Shown: positions 50,725 to 59,516, counted from the first letter of the stretch. The stretch is DNA of 64,000 bases from CATOSP01 sp965204715 (GCA_965204715.1 OZ242009.1:930001-994000); one strand, 5' to 3'. The notes: a model not told the origin generated them from the sequence alone. Program-made: numbers and translations.

Positions 50725-50733
50725 TGCTATCAT
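50725..50733 (+). promoter_or_regulatory. Extended -10 element for the AAA15-DUF3226 pair (TGCTATCAT)
   Basis: TGCTATCAT, 38 bases before the ATG at 50772, in the gap between divergent genes. Confidence 0.45.
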
Positions 50734-50771
50734 CACGAGAGATGTGCAATATCCGGCAATGAGCAGACGTC

Positions 50772-51863
50772 ATGCTTCAACCGACGGACGGTAATCTTCA
50801 TCTTCCAAGCCTGACAATCAAGGGCTTTCGAGGGATAAAAGATCTCTCGATTTCGAGATTGGGGCGTGTGACGCTGGTTGCGGGGAAGAATGGCAGCGGC
50901 AAGACTACTCTGCTTGAGGCAGTACAGGTCTACGCTTCTCGCGGTCGGTATGCGATTCTAAATGGTCTGCTACGCAGCCGGGAAGAATTGCTGGAAGAAA
51001 CTGATGAAGAAGGGGGCATCAGGGCCAAGACCGACTGGGACGCTCTGTTCCACGGGCGCCATATCCTGACCGGTAATAGCATCAACATAGGCCCTGATGA
51101 CCCAAATCAGCAGGTAAAGATACAGATTGTTTCTCGACTGACAGACCCACTTAAGTTCTTCGACGAGGATCTGAGGTGGTTTAGAATCGAATTTCGGAGT
51201 AGTTGGATCGAGTTTCCTGCGATTCCTCCGAGTCTGCAACGAGAGATGCCCCGTTGGCGGGAACTCGATTTCCCTCCAGCGGTCGACTGCAACACCTTAG
51301 GTCCAAGTCTGCCGGACAATTCGGAGGTGTCAAGGTTTTGGGACAGTGTGGCACTCACTGACGATGAGGACTTAGCGGTTTCAGCGTTAAACCAGATCAC
51401 CGATGAAAGGGTAGAACGCGTCGCAGTGATTGGACAGGGTAGTAGCGGTCCCAGGTCTAATCATGGCAGACGGGTAATGGTGAAAATCGCCGGAGAAATT
51501 GCACCTGTTCCACTGAAAAGTCTTGGCGACGGAGCGACGCGATTCTTCGCTACGGCATTGGCCCTCGCCAACAGCAGAAGCGGATTTCTGGTAATCGACG
51601 AAGTGGAAAACGGTATCCACCACTCGATGCAACGCGACCTGTGGAAGATGGTGTTGCAGACGGCGCTCGAGAACGACGTGCAGGTCTTCGCGGCCACGCA
51701 CAGTTGGGACTGTGTTCGTGGCTTTGCTCAGGCAGCGATGGAATTGGAAGACATAGATGGGGCCTTGGTGCGGCTTGAACAACATGGAGACAAGACCCGC
51801 GCCATCGAATACTCCGAGGAGGAATTGCAGGTAGTTGCCGAACATGGCATTGAAGTCCGGTAG
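50772..51863 (+). CDS. AAA15-type ATPase, first gene of an ATPase-TOPRIM pair
   Basis: A 363-residue ABC-like ATPase. The opening SLTIKGFRGIKDLSISRLGRVTLVAGKNGSGKTTLLEAV gives the P-loop at 38-45; PLKSLGDGATRFFATALAL is the signature region; GFLVIDEVENGIHHS is Walker B and FAATHSWDCVRGF the switch His. This is the AAA15/AAA21 architecture of AbiLi, PARIS AriA and RloC-like defence ATPases. The TOPRIM partner starts two bases after its stop. Lower GC and isolated context suggest an acquired module. Confidence 0.85.
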   Translation: MLQPTDGNLHLPSLTIKGFRGIKDLSISRLGRVTLVAGKNGSGKTTLLEAVQVYASRGRYAILNGLLRSREELLEETDEEGGIRAKTDWDALFHGRHILTGNSINIGPDDPNQQVKIQIVSRLTDPLKFFDEDLRWFRIEFRSSWIEFPAIPPSLQREMPRWRELDFPPAVDCNTLGPSLPDNSEVSRFWDSVALTDDEDLAVSALNQITDERVERVAVIGQGSSGPRSNHGRRVMVKIAGEIAPVPLKSLGDGATRFFATALALANSRSGFLVIDEVENGIHHSMQRDLWKMVLQTALENDVQVFAATHSWDCVRGFAQAAMELEDIDGALVRLEQHGDKTRAIEYSEEELQVVAEHGIEVR

Positions 51864-51865
51864 CC

Positions 51866-52486
51866 GTGGCCTTTACAACACCGAAGACATGGGAGCGCGT
51901 CCTTCTGGTCGAGGGTCAAGACGACCTGCATGTAGTCGGCCATATCTGTGAGCGCCACTCGTCGGATTTCTCATTCGACATTATCCCCAAAGATAACTGG
52001 GAAAAACTCCGGGACTCCATTAGCGTGGAAATAAAGGTCCCGGGTCGACAAATTGTCGGCATTCTCGCAGACGCAGATGACGACCCGGCAGGTCGGTGGG
52101 ACGCGATCAAGGACCGACTCGACAGAGCGGGCATTCAAGTTGAAGGTCCCTCTTTTCCCCAAGGGCTGATAGTTGACCAGGGTCCAAAGGTCGGGGTATG
52201 GCTCATGCCGGACAACGAGCATCCCCGCGAACTTGAGGACTTCGTGATCAAGATGATCCACGACGGAGACGCGGTATGGCCGCGGTCCCAGTCATATATT
52301 GACGGGATTCCTCCGGAATCCCGTCCGTTCACGGAAGGCAAGCGGCCGCGGGCGCAGTTGTATGCGTGGCTGGCAACCAGAGAGGAACCACACCTGATGG
52401 GAGCAGCCATCGGGACCCATGACCTGAACACTGACGGGCCTCTCTGCCAAAGGTTCGTAGGCTGGCTCAAGCAACTGTTCCAATAG
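51866..52486 (+). CDS. DUF3226 TOPRIM-type effector, second gene of the pair
   Basis: A 206-residue protein. RVLLVEGQDDLHVVGHICERH holds the TOPRIM Glu, VGILADADDDPAGRW the Asp cluster, and VGVWLMPDNEHPRELEDFVIKMI the hallmark of DUF3226. By analogy with split OLD and PARIS-type systems it is the nuclease or effector partner of the ATPase. The start is GTG, two bases after the ATPase stop and without its own ribosome site, so it depends on translational coupling. Confidence 0.85.
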   Translation: MAFTTPKTWERVLLVEGQDDLHVVGHICERHSSDFSFDIIPKDNWEKLRDSISVEIKVPGRQIVGILADADDDPAGRWDAIKDRLDRAGIQVEGPSFPQGLIVDQGPKVGVWLMPDNEHPRELEDFVIKMIHDGDAVWPRSQSYIDGIPPESRPFTEGKRPRAQLYAWLATREEPHLMGAAIGTHDLNTDGPLCQRFVGWLKQLFQ

Positions 52487-52548
52487 GGTCGCCCCTCACT
52501 ACCGTCCGCCACAGGCCGCCGGATACCAACAGCCCGCTATTACCCCGC

Positions 52549-52554
52549 TATAAT
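52549..52554 (+). promoter_or_regulatory. -10 box (TATAAT) upstream of serA
   Basis: CCCGCTATAATATAAGG, 72 bases before the serA ATG. Perfect hexamer, without the TG of the extended form. No -35 match. Confidence 0.5.
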
Positions 52555-52625
52555 ATAAGGAAGAGACCGCAACTGCTCTTGGCAGAAGCGGGACCATATT
52601 ATCTACAGGGGAACGGAATAACGTT

Positions 52626-54203
52626 ATGTCCAAGATTCTTGTATCAGACCCAATCGCACAGGAAGGGATCGACCTGCTTGGGACCCAAGCGCAAGTCGAC
52701 GTCAAGCTCGGCATGAAGCCCGAGGAATTGCTGGATGTCATCGGCGGTTATGAGGCGCTGGTGGTGCGTAGCGAGACCAAGGTAACCAAAGAAGTCATCC
52801 AGGCGGGCAGCGTTTTGAAAGTCGTTGCCCGCGCCGGCATCGGCGTGGACAACATCGACCTGACCGCGGCCACCGGCGCGGGCATCGCCGTGGTCAACGC
52901 CCCGACGGGCAACACGGTGGCCGCGGCGGAGCATACCGTGGCCCTGATGCTGGCCCTGGCCCGGAACATTCCCGACGCCCACCACTCGGTCAAGGGCGGC
53001 CAGTGGCGGCGCAGCGCCTTTATGGGCATCGAGGTGCGCAGCAAGACCTTGGGCATCGCCGGACTGGGCCGGGTGGGGTCCGAGGTGGCCCGTCGCGCCC
53101 GCAGCTTCGGCATGAGGCTGGTGGGATTCGACCCCTTCGTCTCGCCGGAGTACGCTCGACAGTTGGGCGCGGAGCTTATGACGCTGGACGAGTTGCTCGC
53201 TGTTTCGGACTTCATCACATTGCACACTCCACTGACCGAGTCCACCCACAAGCTCATCGGCGCACCACAACTGGACAAGCTCAAGCCTGGCGCAAGGTTG
53301 ATCAACGTCGCCCGCGGCGAACTGGTGGACGAGGACGCGCTGCTGGAGGCGTTGGACGCCGGGAAACTGGCCGGGGTTGCCCTGGACGTCTTCTCCCAGG
53401 AACCTCCCGTAGGCATCAAGCTGGTGGAGCATCCCAAGGTTGTGGCCACGCCTCACCTGGGGGCGTCCACCGAGGAGGCCCAGCGGGAGGTGGCCATCGA
53501 GGCCGCGGAGCAGGCGCTGGCCGTGCTCAACGGGGAACCGGCCCGCAATACGGTCAACGCGCCCTTCGTGGCGCCGGAAGTCCATGCCGTCCTGGCACCC
53601 TACATGAACGCCGCAGCGGTGACCGGGAGGCTGCTGACCCACCTGGCCGAGGGCCAGTTCATGGGTCTCACCATCCGCTACGAGGGGGAGATAGCCCGGC
53701 ACGACTCCTCGATGCTCAAGTCGGCGGTGCTGGCAGGGCTGCTCGGTCCGATAACCGGCAACCACGTGAACCTGATCAACGCCCCGGTGGTGGCCAGGGA
53801 GCGGGGGTTGAGAATCACCGAGCAGTACAACGAGGTCTCCGAGAATTACGCTGGCATCATTTCGGCCACGCTGGAGACCAGCGACGGCCCCCTGACCCTG
53901 GGCTGCACGACCATGCGCGACGAGGCCCACATTGTCAAGGTCAACGACTACTGGGTGGACATCGTAACGTCAGTTCCCTACATGCTGTTCGTGGACAACA
54001 TAGACCAGCCGGGCAGCATCGGCGCGGTGGGCACCATCGCGGGCCGCCACAACATCAACATCAGCTTCATGGAGGTGGGCCGGCTCCAGCTACGGGGCCA
54101 CGCCATGATGATCATCGGCCTGGACGACCCGGTCCCGCCGCCGGTCCTGGAGGAGATACGCGCCCTGTCCCACATCCGCAGCGCCCGGCTGGTGACTCTG
54201 TAG
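52626..54203 (+). CDS. serA: D-3-phosphoglycerate dehydrogenase
   Basis: A 525-residue enzyme of serine synthesis, the long form. Domains in order: substrate domain (1-100), NAD domain with LGIAGLGRVGSEVARRA (about 143-159) and the catalytic Arg/Glu/His regions (INVARGELVDEDALLEAL, HLGASTEEAQ), an allosteric substrate-binding domain (about 320-450) and a C-terminal ACT domain (FVDNIDQPGSIGAVGTIAGRHNINISFMEVGR). The ACT domain normally allows feedback by serine. Confidence 0.95.
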   Translation: MSKILVSDPIAQEGIDLLGTQAQVDVKLGMKPEELLDVIGGYEALVVRSETKVTKEVIQAGSVLKVVARAGIGVDNIDLTAATGAGIAVVNAPTGNTVAAAEHTVALMLALARNIPDAHHSVKGGQWRRSAFMGIEVRSKTLGIAGLGRVGSEVARRARSFGMRLVGFDPFVSPEYARQLGAELMTLDELLAVSDFITLHTPLTESTHKLIGAPQLDKLKPGARLINVARGELVDEDALLEALDAGKLAGVALDVFSQEPPVGIKLVEHPKVVATPHLGASTEEAQREVAIEAAEQALAVLNGEPARNTVNAPFVAPEVHAVLAPYMNAAAVTGRLLTHLAEGQFMGLTIRYEGEIARHDSSMLKSAVLAGLLGPITGNHVNLINAPVVARERGLRITEQYNEVSENYAGIISATLETSDGPLTLGCTTMRDEAHIVKVNDYWVDIVTSVPYMLFVDNIDQPGSIGAVGTIAGRHNINISFMEVGRLQLRGHAMMIIGLDDPVPPPVLEEIRALSHIRSARLVTL

Positions 54204-54243
54204 GAAATGGCTGTCCACAAAGTCGGCGATGCACCCAACTCGT

Positions 54244-54275
54244 GTCATTCCCGCGAAAGCAGGAATCCGCTCATT
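54244..54275 (+). repeat. CATTCC-type short palindromic repeat
   Basis: GTCATTCCCGCGAAAGCAGGAATCC; one mismatch in the stem. Between serA and the DUF2283 gene. Confidence 0.65.
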
Positions 54276-54311
54276 GGCGGCCGGGAACGAATGCCCAGAG
54301 GAGAAATAAGC

Positions 54312-54560
54312 ATGGCAGGCAGGAAAGTGTCGATTTGGTACGACAAAGAAGGCGACATGCTGGAAATCCTGTGGGCATTCCGGGAAGGATACTTCACTCC
54401 CACGGACGACGGGCGTGTTTTCAAACGGCTGAACGATGACGGCGAGGTCATCGGCTTCCTGATTCACGAGATGAGCACGTTCAAGTATTCCAACCCCGTG
54501 GAGTTCGAGTTGGTATCAGAGGAACTTGCCGGTGGCGCCTCTGATGTCACCCCAGCATAA
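54312..54560 (+). CDS. DUF2283 domain protein
   Basis: An 82-residue single-domain protein: VSIWYDKEGDMLEILWAFREGYFTP, then RVFKRLNDDGEVIGFLIHEMSTFKYS. AGGAGA lies seven bases before the ATG at 54312; upstream in-frame ATGs belong to the CATTCC repeat. DUF2283 often pairs with a DUF4258 toxin, but none is next to this copy. Instead a HicB-like gene follows, so this may be a solitary antitoxin. Confidence 0.7.
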   Translation: MAGRKVSIWYDKEGDMLEILWAFREGYFTPTDDGRVFKRLNDDGEVIGFLIHEMSTFKYSNPVEFELVSEELAGGASDVTPA

Positions 54561-54580
54561 TCCACGGTCGGGGAGGAATC

Positions 54581-54821
54581 ATGACACTGGACGATTCCTG
54601 GGCCGAATACATAGACGCCGCCATAGGAATGGCCACGTATGAGGTATTTGGATGACAACGGCACATACTATGCCGAGATTCCCGGACTCCAAGGGGTCTG
54701 GGCCAATGCCGACACTCTCGAAGAATGCCGGGAAGAACTCCGCGAATTAGTGGAAGACTGGATAGCCCCTGGAATCGTACTGGGGCACAACATTCCTGAC
54801 ATTCAGACCATAACGAGGTAG
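54581..54821 (+). pseudogene. HicB-like antitoxin, single-base frameshift
   Basis: From the ATG at 54581 (GGGAGG upstream) the frame reads MTLDDSWAEYIDAAIGMATYEV and then stops. The next frame continues with YLDDNGTYYAEIPGLQGVWANADTLEECREELRELVEDWI, the HicB fold, to 54821. One extra T in the TTT at about 54648 explains the break; with TT the two halves join as TYEVLDDNGTYY. This could be true decay or an assembly indel. No HicA toxin is beside it. Confidence 0.7.
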
Positions 54822-54827
54822 ACAGAT

Positions 54828-55814
54828 ATGGCGACGCAGGAATTGGGGAGAATCGAGAAAGTGGAACTGCGTGACATCTGGCCTGATGAAGCCCACGACT
54901 TCACGCCTTGGCTGGTCGATAATCTTGATTTGCTGGGAGAGGAACTGGAGTTGACTTTGGAATTGGTCGAGCCAGAGTCTGATGTTGGGCGATACCGTCT
55001 CGACATCTTAGCTAAGGAAACCTCTGATGAGGAATACGTCGCAATCGAAAATCAACTGGATCGGACCGATCATAAGCATCTCGGCCAACTGCTCACGTAT
55101 GCGGCGGGACATGCTGCGGGATATGTTGTTTGGGTTGCACCATATTTCACGGCCGAACACCGAGCCACTATCGACTGGCTCAATTCGTTAGCTCCGGATA
55201 AGGTCTGGTTTTACGGGGTTGAAGTCCGCGCAATCAGGATAGGCAATTCTCCCCCGGCACCGGATTTCCGAGTGATGGCGGCTCCCAAGGAGTGGTACGT
55301 TGACCAGAGGTTGACGATGGACGCCGCGCTGAAGGAAATTTACCAGCGGGATGCCGAGCGGTACCGTGAATTTTTCCAACCGCTTACCAACCGATGGCAA
55401 GAGGTGAATTTTACTCTCACCAATAATGCAGATTCGGAAAATCATCCGGAATTCCCCTCCGGGTTTTCGAACATTTCGTACTGTGTCGGCTTTGATGAAA
55501 ATGGTGGTGAGCAAGGGGCGGCCTGTGTATATCTCTGGCTCACCGGAGGTCGGGATTTTACCAACCGGGTATTCAATGAATTGAAAGCGGACCATGAGAT
55601 AATCGCCGAGGTTTTATATCCTGCTGAATTGGACTGGCAAAATCATAGAGGCTATACGTTCGCCAGCGTTTCCCTGTACATGGACGGATGGATAGACGAC
55701 CCGCCTGAGAAGCTCGAAGAAATTCGGGCATGGATGTTGGAATACCTTCCCAAGTTCAGGGATGTTTTCAACCCGCGCTTGGAGAGAATCCTGGCCGAGT
55801 TGGAAGGCGAGTAG
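54828..55814 (+). CDS. DUF4268 protein with PD-(D/E)XK nuclease-like N-terminal domain
   Basis: A 328-residue protein. The N-terminal domain has GRYRLDILAKETSDEEYVAIENQLDRTDHKHLGQLLTYAAG, in which D and E-x-N form the active site of the restriction-endonuclease fold (about residues 62-100). The C-terminal DUF4268 domain has FFQPLTNRW, a strand-rich core and YLWLTGGRDFTNRVFNELKAD. Such proteins are common orphan accessory genes linked to DNA defence. It starts six bases after the HicB remnant and is followed by a second one, so it sits inside a broken TA locus. Lower GC than the neighbours. Confidence 0.8.
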   Translation: MATQELGRIEKVELRDIWPDEAHDFTPWLVDNLDLLGEELELTLELVEPESDVGRYRLDILAKETSDEEYVAIENQLDRTDHKHLGQLLTYAAGHAAGYVVWVAPYFTAEHRATIDWLNSLAPDKVWFYGVEVRAIRIGNSPPAPDFRVMAAPKEWYVDQRLTMDAALKEIYQRDAERYREFFQPLTNRWQEVNFTLTNNADSENHPEFPSGFSNISYCVGFDENGGEQGAACVYLWLTGGRDFTNRVFNELKADHEIIAEVLYPAELDWQNHRGYTFASVSLYMDGWIDDPPEKLEEIRAWMLEYLPKFRDVFNPRLERILAELEGE

Positions 55815-55815
55815 C

Positions 55816-56019
55816 ATAACGCTAAACAGTTCCCGGTCCGAGTACAAAGTGTTGGACGATGATGGTTCGTACTACGGCGAGATTCCCGGACTCCAAGGGG
55901 GCTGGGCCTACGCCGACACACTCGACAAATGCCGGGAAGAGCTCCGCGAAGTGCTGGAAGGTTGGATAGAACTCGGTCTTGAATCAGGGCATCCGATCCC
56001 TACAGCCGTCTGTCCTTGA
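55816..56019 (+). pseudogene. Second HicB-like remnant with lost start codon
   Basis: After the DUF4268 stop an open frame reads ITLNSSRSEYKVLDDDGSYYGEIPGLQGGWAYADTLDKC, clearly paralogous to 54581-54821. The expected ATG (MTL in copy one) is ATA here, and the WAEYIDAAIG stretch is missing. A GTG at 55849 could still start a shorter protein of 56 residues. The HicB duplicates flank the nuclease gene. The rest of the gap to 56178 holds nothing I can support. Confidence 0.55.
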
Positions 56020-56178
56020 GCCGGTTCTCATCAGTGTCGATTCCCTGTTCAGATCATAGCCAACGTACAACCATACGAGAGAGGCGCAGAACTCAGCCAC
56101 CTTGATTTCGTCGCCGTTTTCGGCAGTGTAGTATGTCCTGAACCATCCCCATCACTGCCAAACCCAGAAAATCCGGGA

Positions 56179-57054
56179 CTACGGCGATAGGGCTATCAGG
56201 ACCAGTCCCGATACAATCATAGCGGAACCCAGCAGCCGGCCGCCGCCGAACGGCTCCTTCAGGACGAATACACCCATCAACACTCCGATGACAATCCCCA
56301 CCTCCCGGGCTGGAGCCACGTAGCTGACACGGGAAAAGGAGAAGGCGGTCAACGCCAGGCCATAGGCAAGGAACACCAGCACCCCCGACGCCACAATAGG
56401 CCAGAAGTTCTGTCGCCACTCCCGCTTAACCTGGGTCAGCCCGTGGGTGATCAGGACGTATGGGGGCAGGCCTACGGCAGCCCCGAGGGTTAGCAGGTAC
56501 ATATAGAGGAAAGGCTGGATGTGTTCCACCCCACGCTTGTCCACCAGTGTATACGAGGTGATAATCAACCCGGTGAGGATAGCGTACCCGACACCCGCGT
56601 CCCGAAGGATGCCCAGGGGCTGAACGATGATCTCCCGGAAACGTCCCCACCAAGAAACGATGTAGATGCCGAGGATGATGAAGACTATCCCCGCCACCGC
56701 CAGCAGCGCGGCGCTCTCTCCGAAGACCGGCACTGCTAACACGGGGACGAGCATGGGGCCGATGCCTCGGGCGATGGGATAGACAAGGGATAGGTCTCCA
56801 CGAGAGTAGGCGCGTCCCAACGCAATGAAATAGAAGACCTGTAGCACAGCCGACGCCAAGACGAACGGGTATCCCGTAGGGTCAGGCGGGTGGGACCAGA
56901 AAAGGGCGGCAGCCAGGGGCGCCAGGGTCACGCTTCCGCTGATGGTGATGCACCAGGCGAACACCTCTTGGTTGACGGCACGTTTCAGGAGCAGGTTCCA
57001 CGTTGCGTGACAGAGGGCGCCAGACAACACGAGAACCACGGCTAGGGTGGTCAT
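56179..57054 (-). CDS. EamA/DMT family transporter
   Basis: A 291-residue membrane protein with ten helices in two EamA halves: VLSGALCHATWNLLLKRAV in the first and GVLVFLAYGLALTAFSFSRVSYVAPAREVGIVIGVLMGVFVLKEPFG in the second, where RxxxxVxGVxxGVxxLxE is typical. It exports or imports small metabolites. The ATG at 57054 lies only six bases after a TGTTATATT extended -10, so the mRNA is probably leaderless, and no ribosome site is present. Confidence 0.88.
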   Translation of the reverse strand: MTTLAVVLVLSGALCHATWNLLLKRAVNQEVFAWCITISGSVTLAPLAAALFWSHPPDPTGYPFVLASAVLQVFYFIALGRAYSRGDLSLVYPIARGIGPMLVPVLAVPVFGESAALLAVAGIVFIILGIYIVSWWGRFREIIVQPLGILRDAGVGYAILTGLIITSYTLVDKRGVEHIQPFLYMYLLTLGAAVGLPPYVLITHGLTQVKREWRQNFWPIVASGVLVFLAYGLALTAFSFSRVSYVAPAREVGIVIGVLMGVFVLKEPFGGGRLLGSAMIVSGLVLIALSP

Positions 57055-57060
57055 TGCGGG

Positions 57061-57069
57061 AATATAACA
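57061..57069 (-). promoter_or_regulatory. Extended -10 element, probable leaderless promoter of the EamA gene
   Basis: TGTTATATT on the minus strand; transcription would start at or next to the ATG at 57054. TTGGCG lies 16 bases upstream as a weak -35. Confidence 0.5.
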
Positions 57070-57201
57070 CAAGCCCGGTCAACGCCAACTGCCCGACGTT
57101 TTCGAATCGGGCCTGGGGCTGTGTTGGCGGCGGCAGGACTGTGGAACTGCGCGATTGTGTTTGAGAACGTGAAACCCATGTTATGTCACATCCACATAGC
57201 A

Positions 57202-57234
57202 ATGCCGGGAAAGTCGCGTTAGATAGCCCGGCAT
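57202..57234. other. Intergenic hairpin ATGCCGGG/CCCGGCAT
   Basis: An 8-bp stem with a 17-base loop in the 327-base gap between divergent genes (57055-57381). It ends CTTGATTT on the plus side. It could be a leader structure of the downstream gene or a relic; nothing else is recognisable in the gap apart from the promoter listed. Confidence 0.35.
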
Positions 57235-57381
57235 CTTGATTTGCGCCAATATCAACCAGACTCCCTCTGCTTGCCAGATTCCGGGGGCTGCAATAGTATT
57301 AGCGCCAAAGGCCGCCGCTGATTATCGGGACAATCACCTGAATCAGCGGCATGAATCAGTAGTCGGACAGGAGGCTGGACC

Positions 57382-58431
57382 GTGAGCGACAAGATTGCGA
57401 TTATGGGACCCGGCGCGGTGGGCAGCTACGTCGGCGCTTTCCTTGTACGGGAGGGGTACGACATCACCTTCATAGACATGTGGCCGGAGCATGTTGAGAC
57501 CATGAGGGCCAGGGGCCTGCGGGCCAGCGGCAGCCAGGGCGATTTCACCGTCCCGGTCAACGCCATGCACCTGACCGACGCACAGGGCATCACCGAGATG
57601 TTCGACTTCGCCTTCATCACGGTGAAGTCCTACGACACTGAGTGGGCCACCCACTTCATCAAGCGTTATGTGAAGGCCGAGGGCTTCTTCGTCTCGATAC
57701 AGAACTGCTGGAACGACCCGATCATCGGCGAGATAGTCGGGGCCGACCGGCAGCTTGGCTGCATCGCCTCCAACATCGAGGTAGCCCTCTGGGAGCCTGC
57801 CCACGCCAACCGGGGCGGAGAACCGGGCCGCGACCACGGGCACACCGTGTTCCGGGTCGGCGAGCAGAGCGGGCAGATTACCGCCAGGTCGGAGAAGATC
57901 GCCGGGATGCTGGACTGCATCGACGCGGCCTACGCCACCGACAATCTGTGGGGCGAGCGTTGGGCCAAGCTGTGCCAGAACTCGATGGGCAACGCCATTT
58001 CCGCCATGTCCGACATGGGGTCGCAGGACATGGCCCAGGACTCCCGGTGCCGGGCAATCCGCATCCACCTGGCCAAGGAAGGCGCGCAGGTGGGGCTGGC
58101 CCAGGGGTTGAACGTGGTGGACATGCAGGGCAAGCCGGCCAGTCTCTGGGCCGAGGCCGACAAGGGCGACGTGTACGAGGAGCTTGACGACTACATGAGC
58201 ACCCGGGGCGGCAACACCAACTGGCTGGCGTCGATGGCCCAGGACGTGAAAAAGGGCCGCCACTCCGAGATTGACTACATGAACGGCCTCATCTGCCGCA
58301 AGGGCCGGGAAGTGGGAGTTCCCACTCCCTTCAACGACGCCATCGTCGACGCGATGCACGGCATCGACGATGGCTCCCTGAAGCCCGATCCCTCGGTGGT
58401 GGACCGCATCATGCGGGCCGTGGGCCGGTAG
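57382..58431 (+). CDS. Ketopantoate reductase (PanE/ApbA) family protein
   Basis: A 349-residue dehydrogenase. NADP is bound by IAIMGPGAVGSYVGAFLVREGYDITFID (residues 5-32), and the C-terminal helical domain has KLCQNSMGNAISAMSDMG, with the Asn-Ser typical of the family, and PFNDAIVDAMHGIDDG. It is longer than PanE of enteric bacteria (about 300) and lacks a clear pantothenate context, so a related 2-oxoacid reductase role is as likely. GTG start with AGGAGG seven bases upstream. Confidence 0.82.
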   Translation: MSDKIAIMGPGAVGSYVGAFLVREGYDITFIDMWPEHVETMRARGLRASGSQGDFTVPVNAMHLTDAQGITEMFDFAFITVKSYDTEWATHFIKRYVKAEGFFVSIQNCWNDPIIGEIVGADRQLGCIASNIEVALWEPAHANRGGEPGRDHGHTVFRVGEQSGQITARSEKIAGMLDCIDAAYATDNLWGERWAKLCQNSMGNAISAMSDMGSQDMAQDSRCRAIRIHLAKEGAQVGLAQGLNVVDMQGKPASLWAEADKGDVYEELDDYMSTRGGNTNWLASMAQDVKKGRHSEIDYMNGLICRKGREVGVPTPFNDAIVDAMHGIDDGSLKPDPSVVDRIMRAVGR

Positions 58432-58477
58432 CGGCATTGTCTCCCGATTCCGGCAATCTCGCATAGGGAGGATGCCC

Positions 58478-58903
58478 ATGATAGACCTTCCGACCCTGCA
58501 AGCCATTGCCGCAATGGGCGCGATGCTAATGCTTATCGTTTCCCTGTTCTACTGGATGCTCCACAATACGGAGCGCAACATCCGTGAGGAGTGGAACAAC
58601 AGCATCCGCAACTTTCGCGCCGACATGCTGGACCAGATGAACTTGCGGATGGACCGGCTAACCGACCAGATGAACGGCCGGACGGACCAGCTAGGCGACC
58701 AGATGAACGGCCGGATGGACCGGTTAAGCGACCGCATGGACCACTTAAGTGACCGCATGGACCAGCTAGACGGGCGGATGGACCAGCTAAGTGACCAGAT
58801 GGACCGCAATCACCGGGAGATTCTGGCCCTGCTGGAAAACCACACTCACGCTGACGGTACGCCCGCCGTGTTTCACCGGGTGACCGGCAGCGCGGACGGC
58901 TAA
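58478..58903 (+). CDS. Membrane-anchored coiled-coil protein with heptad repeats
   Basis: A 141-residue protein. One N-terminal membrane helix (LQAIAAMGAMLMLIVSLFYWML) is followed by a charged helix that from residue 50 repeats 7-residue units MDRLTDQ, MNGRTDQ, MDRLSDR, MDHLSDR, MDQLDGR, MDQLSDQ. It ends NHREILALLENHTHADG...FHRVTGSADG. The same tail closes the protein at 59517, so the two are a family with a variable repeat part and a fixed tail. GGGAGG precedes the second ATG (58478). Confidence 0.7.
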   Translation: MIDLPTLQAIAAMGAMLMLIVSLFYWMLHNTERNIREEWNNSIRNFRADMLDQMNLRMDRLTDQMNGRTDQLGDQMNGRMDRLSDRMDHLSDRMDQLDGRMDQLSDQMDRNHREILALLENHTHADGTPAVFHRVTGSADG

Positions 58904-58954
58904 CCCGCAAGAATACCTTTATCGCACCCCATCCCATCAAAGGGCGGTGAGCAG

Positions 58955-59425
58955 ATGTACATTAGGTTGGAACCCGCCGATTTCTTCATGTACCGGGTCA
59001 TCATGGTGTTCGATCTGGAAAACCCCGACACCGAGGATCAGCAGGTACGAGACTACCTGACCGAGCATGAGCTTGAACCCAAGTACCAGCGGGTGGGCGA
59101 GTTTGAGGAGCGCCAGTGCGAGCTGATGCAGTTCGGCGGCTGCTACCTGGGCAACCGCCACCTTGACGCTATCGGCAAGATTCAGCGCACCCAGGTTGAG
59201 ACCGAGCTGGTGATGGAGCAGATCGAGGTCCACCTGTCCGACGAGTCTGCCGGTAACCTGGGACTGACCGAGGAACGGCGCAAGGCCGCTGTGGCCGAGT
59301 TGGAGCCGATGTTCCATGAGGACTCGGTCTTCTCCACCGCCGAGAACGGTGAGCTGACGGCGACCCTGGACGGCCCGGCAGTCCGTGAGGCAGCCCGCAA
59401 GCTCATCGCAGCCGCAAGGGACTGA
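58955..59425 (+). CDS. Hypothetical protein between the two coiled-coil membrane genes
   Basis: A 156-residue soluble acidic protein: MYIRLEPADFFMYRVIMVFDLENPDTEDQ, then helices with QTEVETELVM-like composition (RTQVETELVMEQIEVHLSD) and an Ala-rich C-terminus (VREAARKLIAAARD). AAGGGCGG is upstream of the ATG. I recognise no family. It lies between two paralogous genes on the same strand and may be co-expressed with them. Confidence 0.55.
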   Translation: MYIRLEPADFFMYRVIMVFDLENPDTEDQQVRDYLTEHELEPKYQRVGEFEERQCELMQFGGCYLGNRHLDAIGKIQRTQVETELVMEQIEVHLSDESAGNLGLTEERRKAAVAELEPMFHEDSVFSTAENGELTATLDGPAVREAARKLIAAARD

Positions 59426-59516
59426 GGGCGTGCGGGCCCAGGGCTGCTACACCGTGGGAGCCGATAGACGGCTCGCCAGATTGTCTTTCCCGCGTCCCGC
59501 GCGGAGGTCTTGAGAA

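Noticed and set aside
52644..53930. 428-codon minus-strand ORF over serA
   Set aside because: Antisense of a clear serA gene; Gln/His/Gly-rich translation typical of reversed GC-rich codons.
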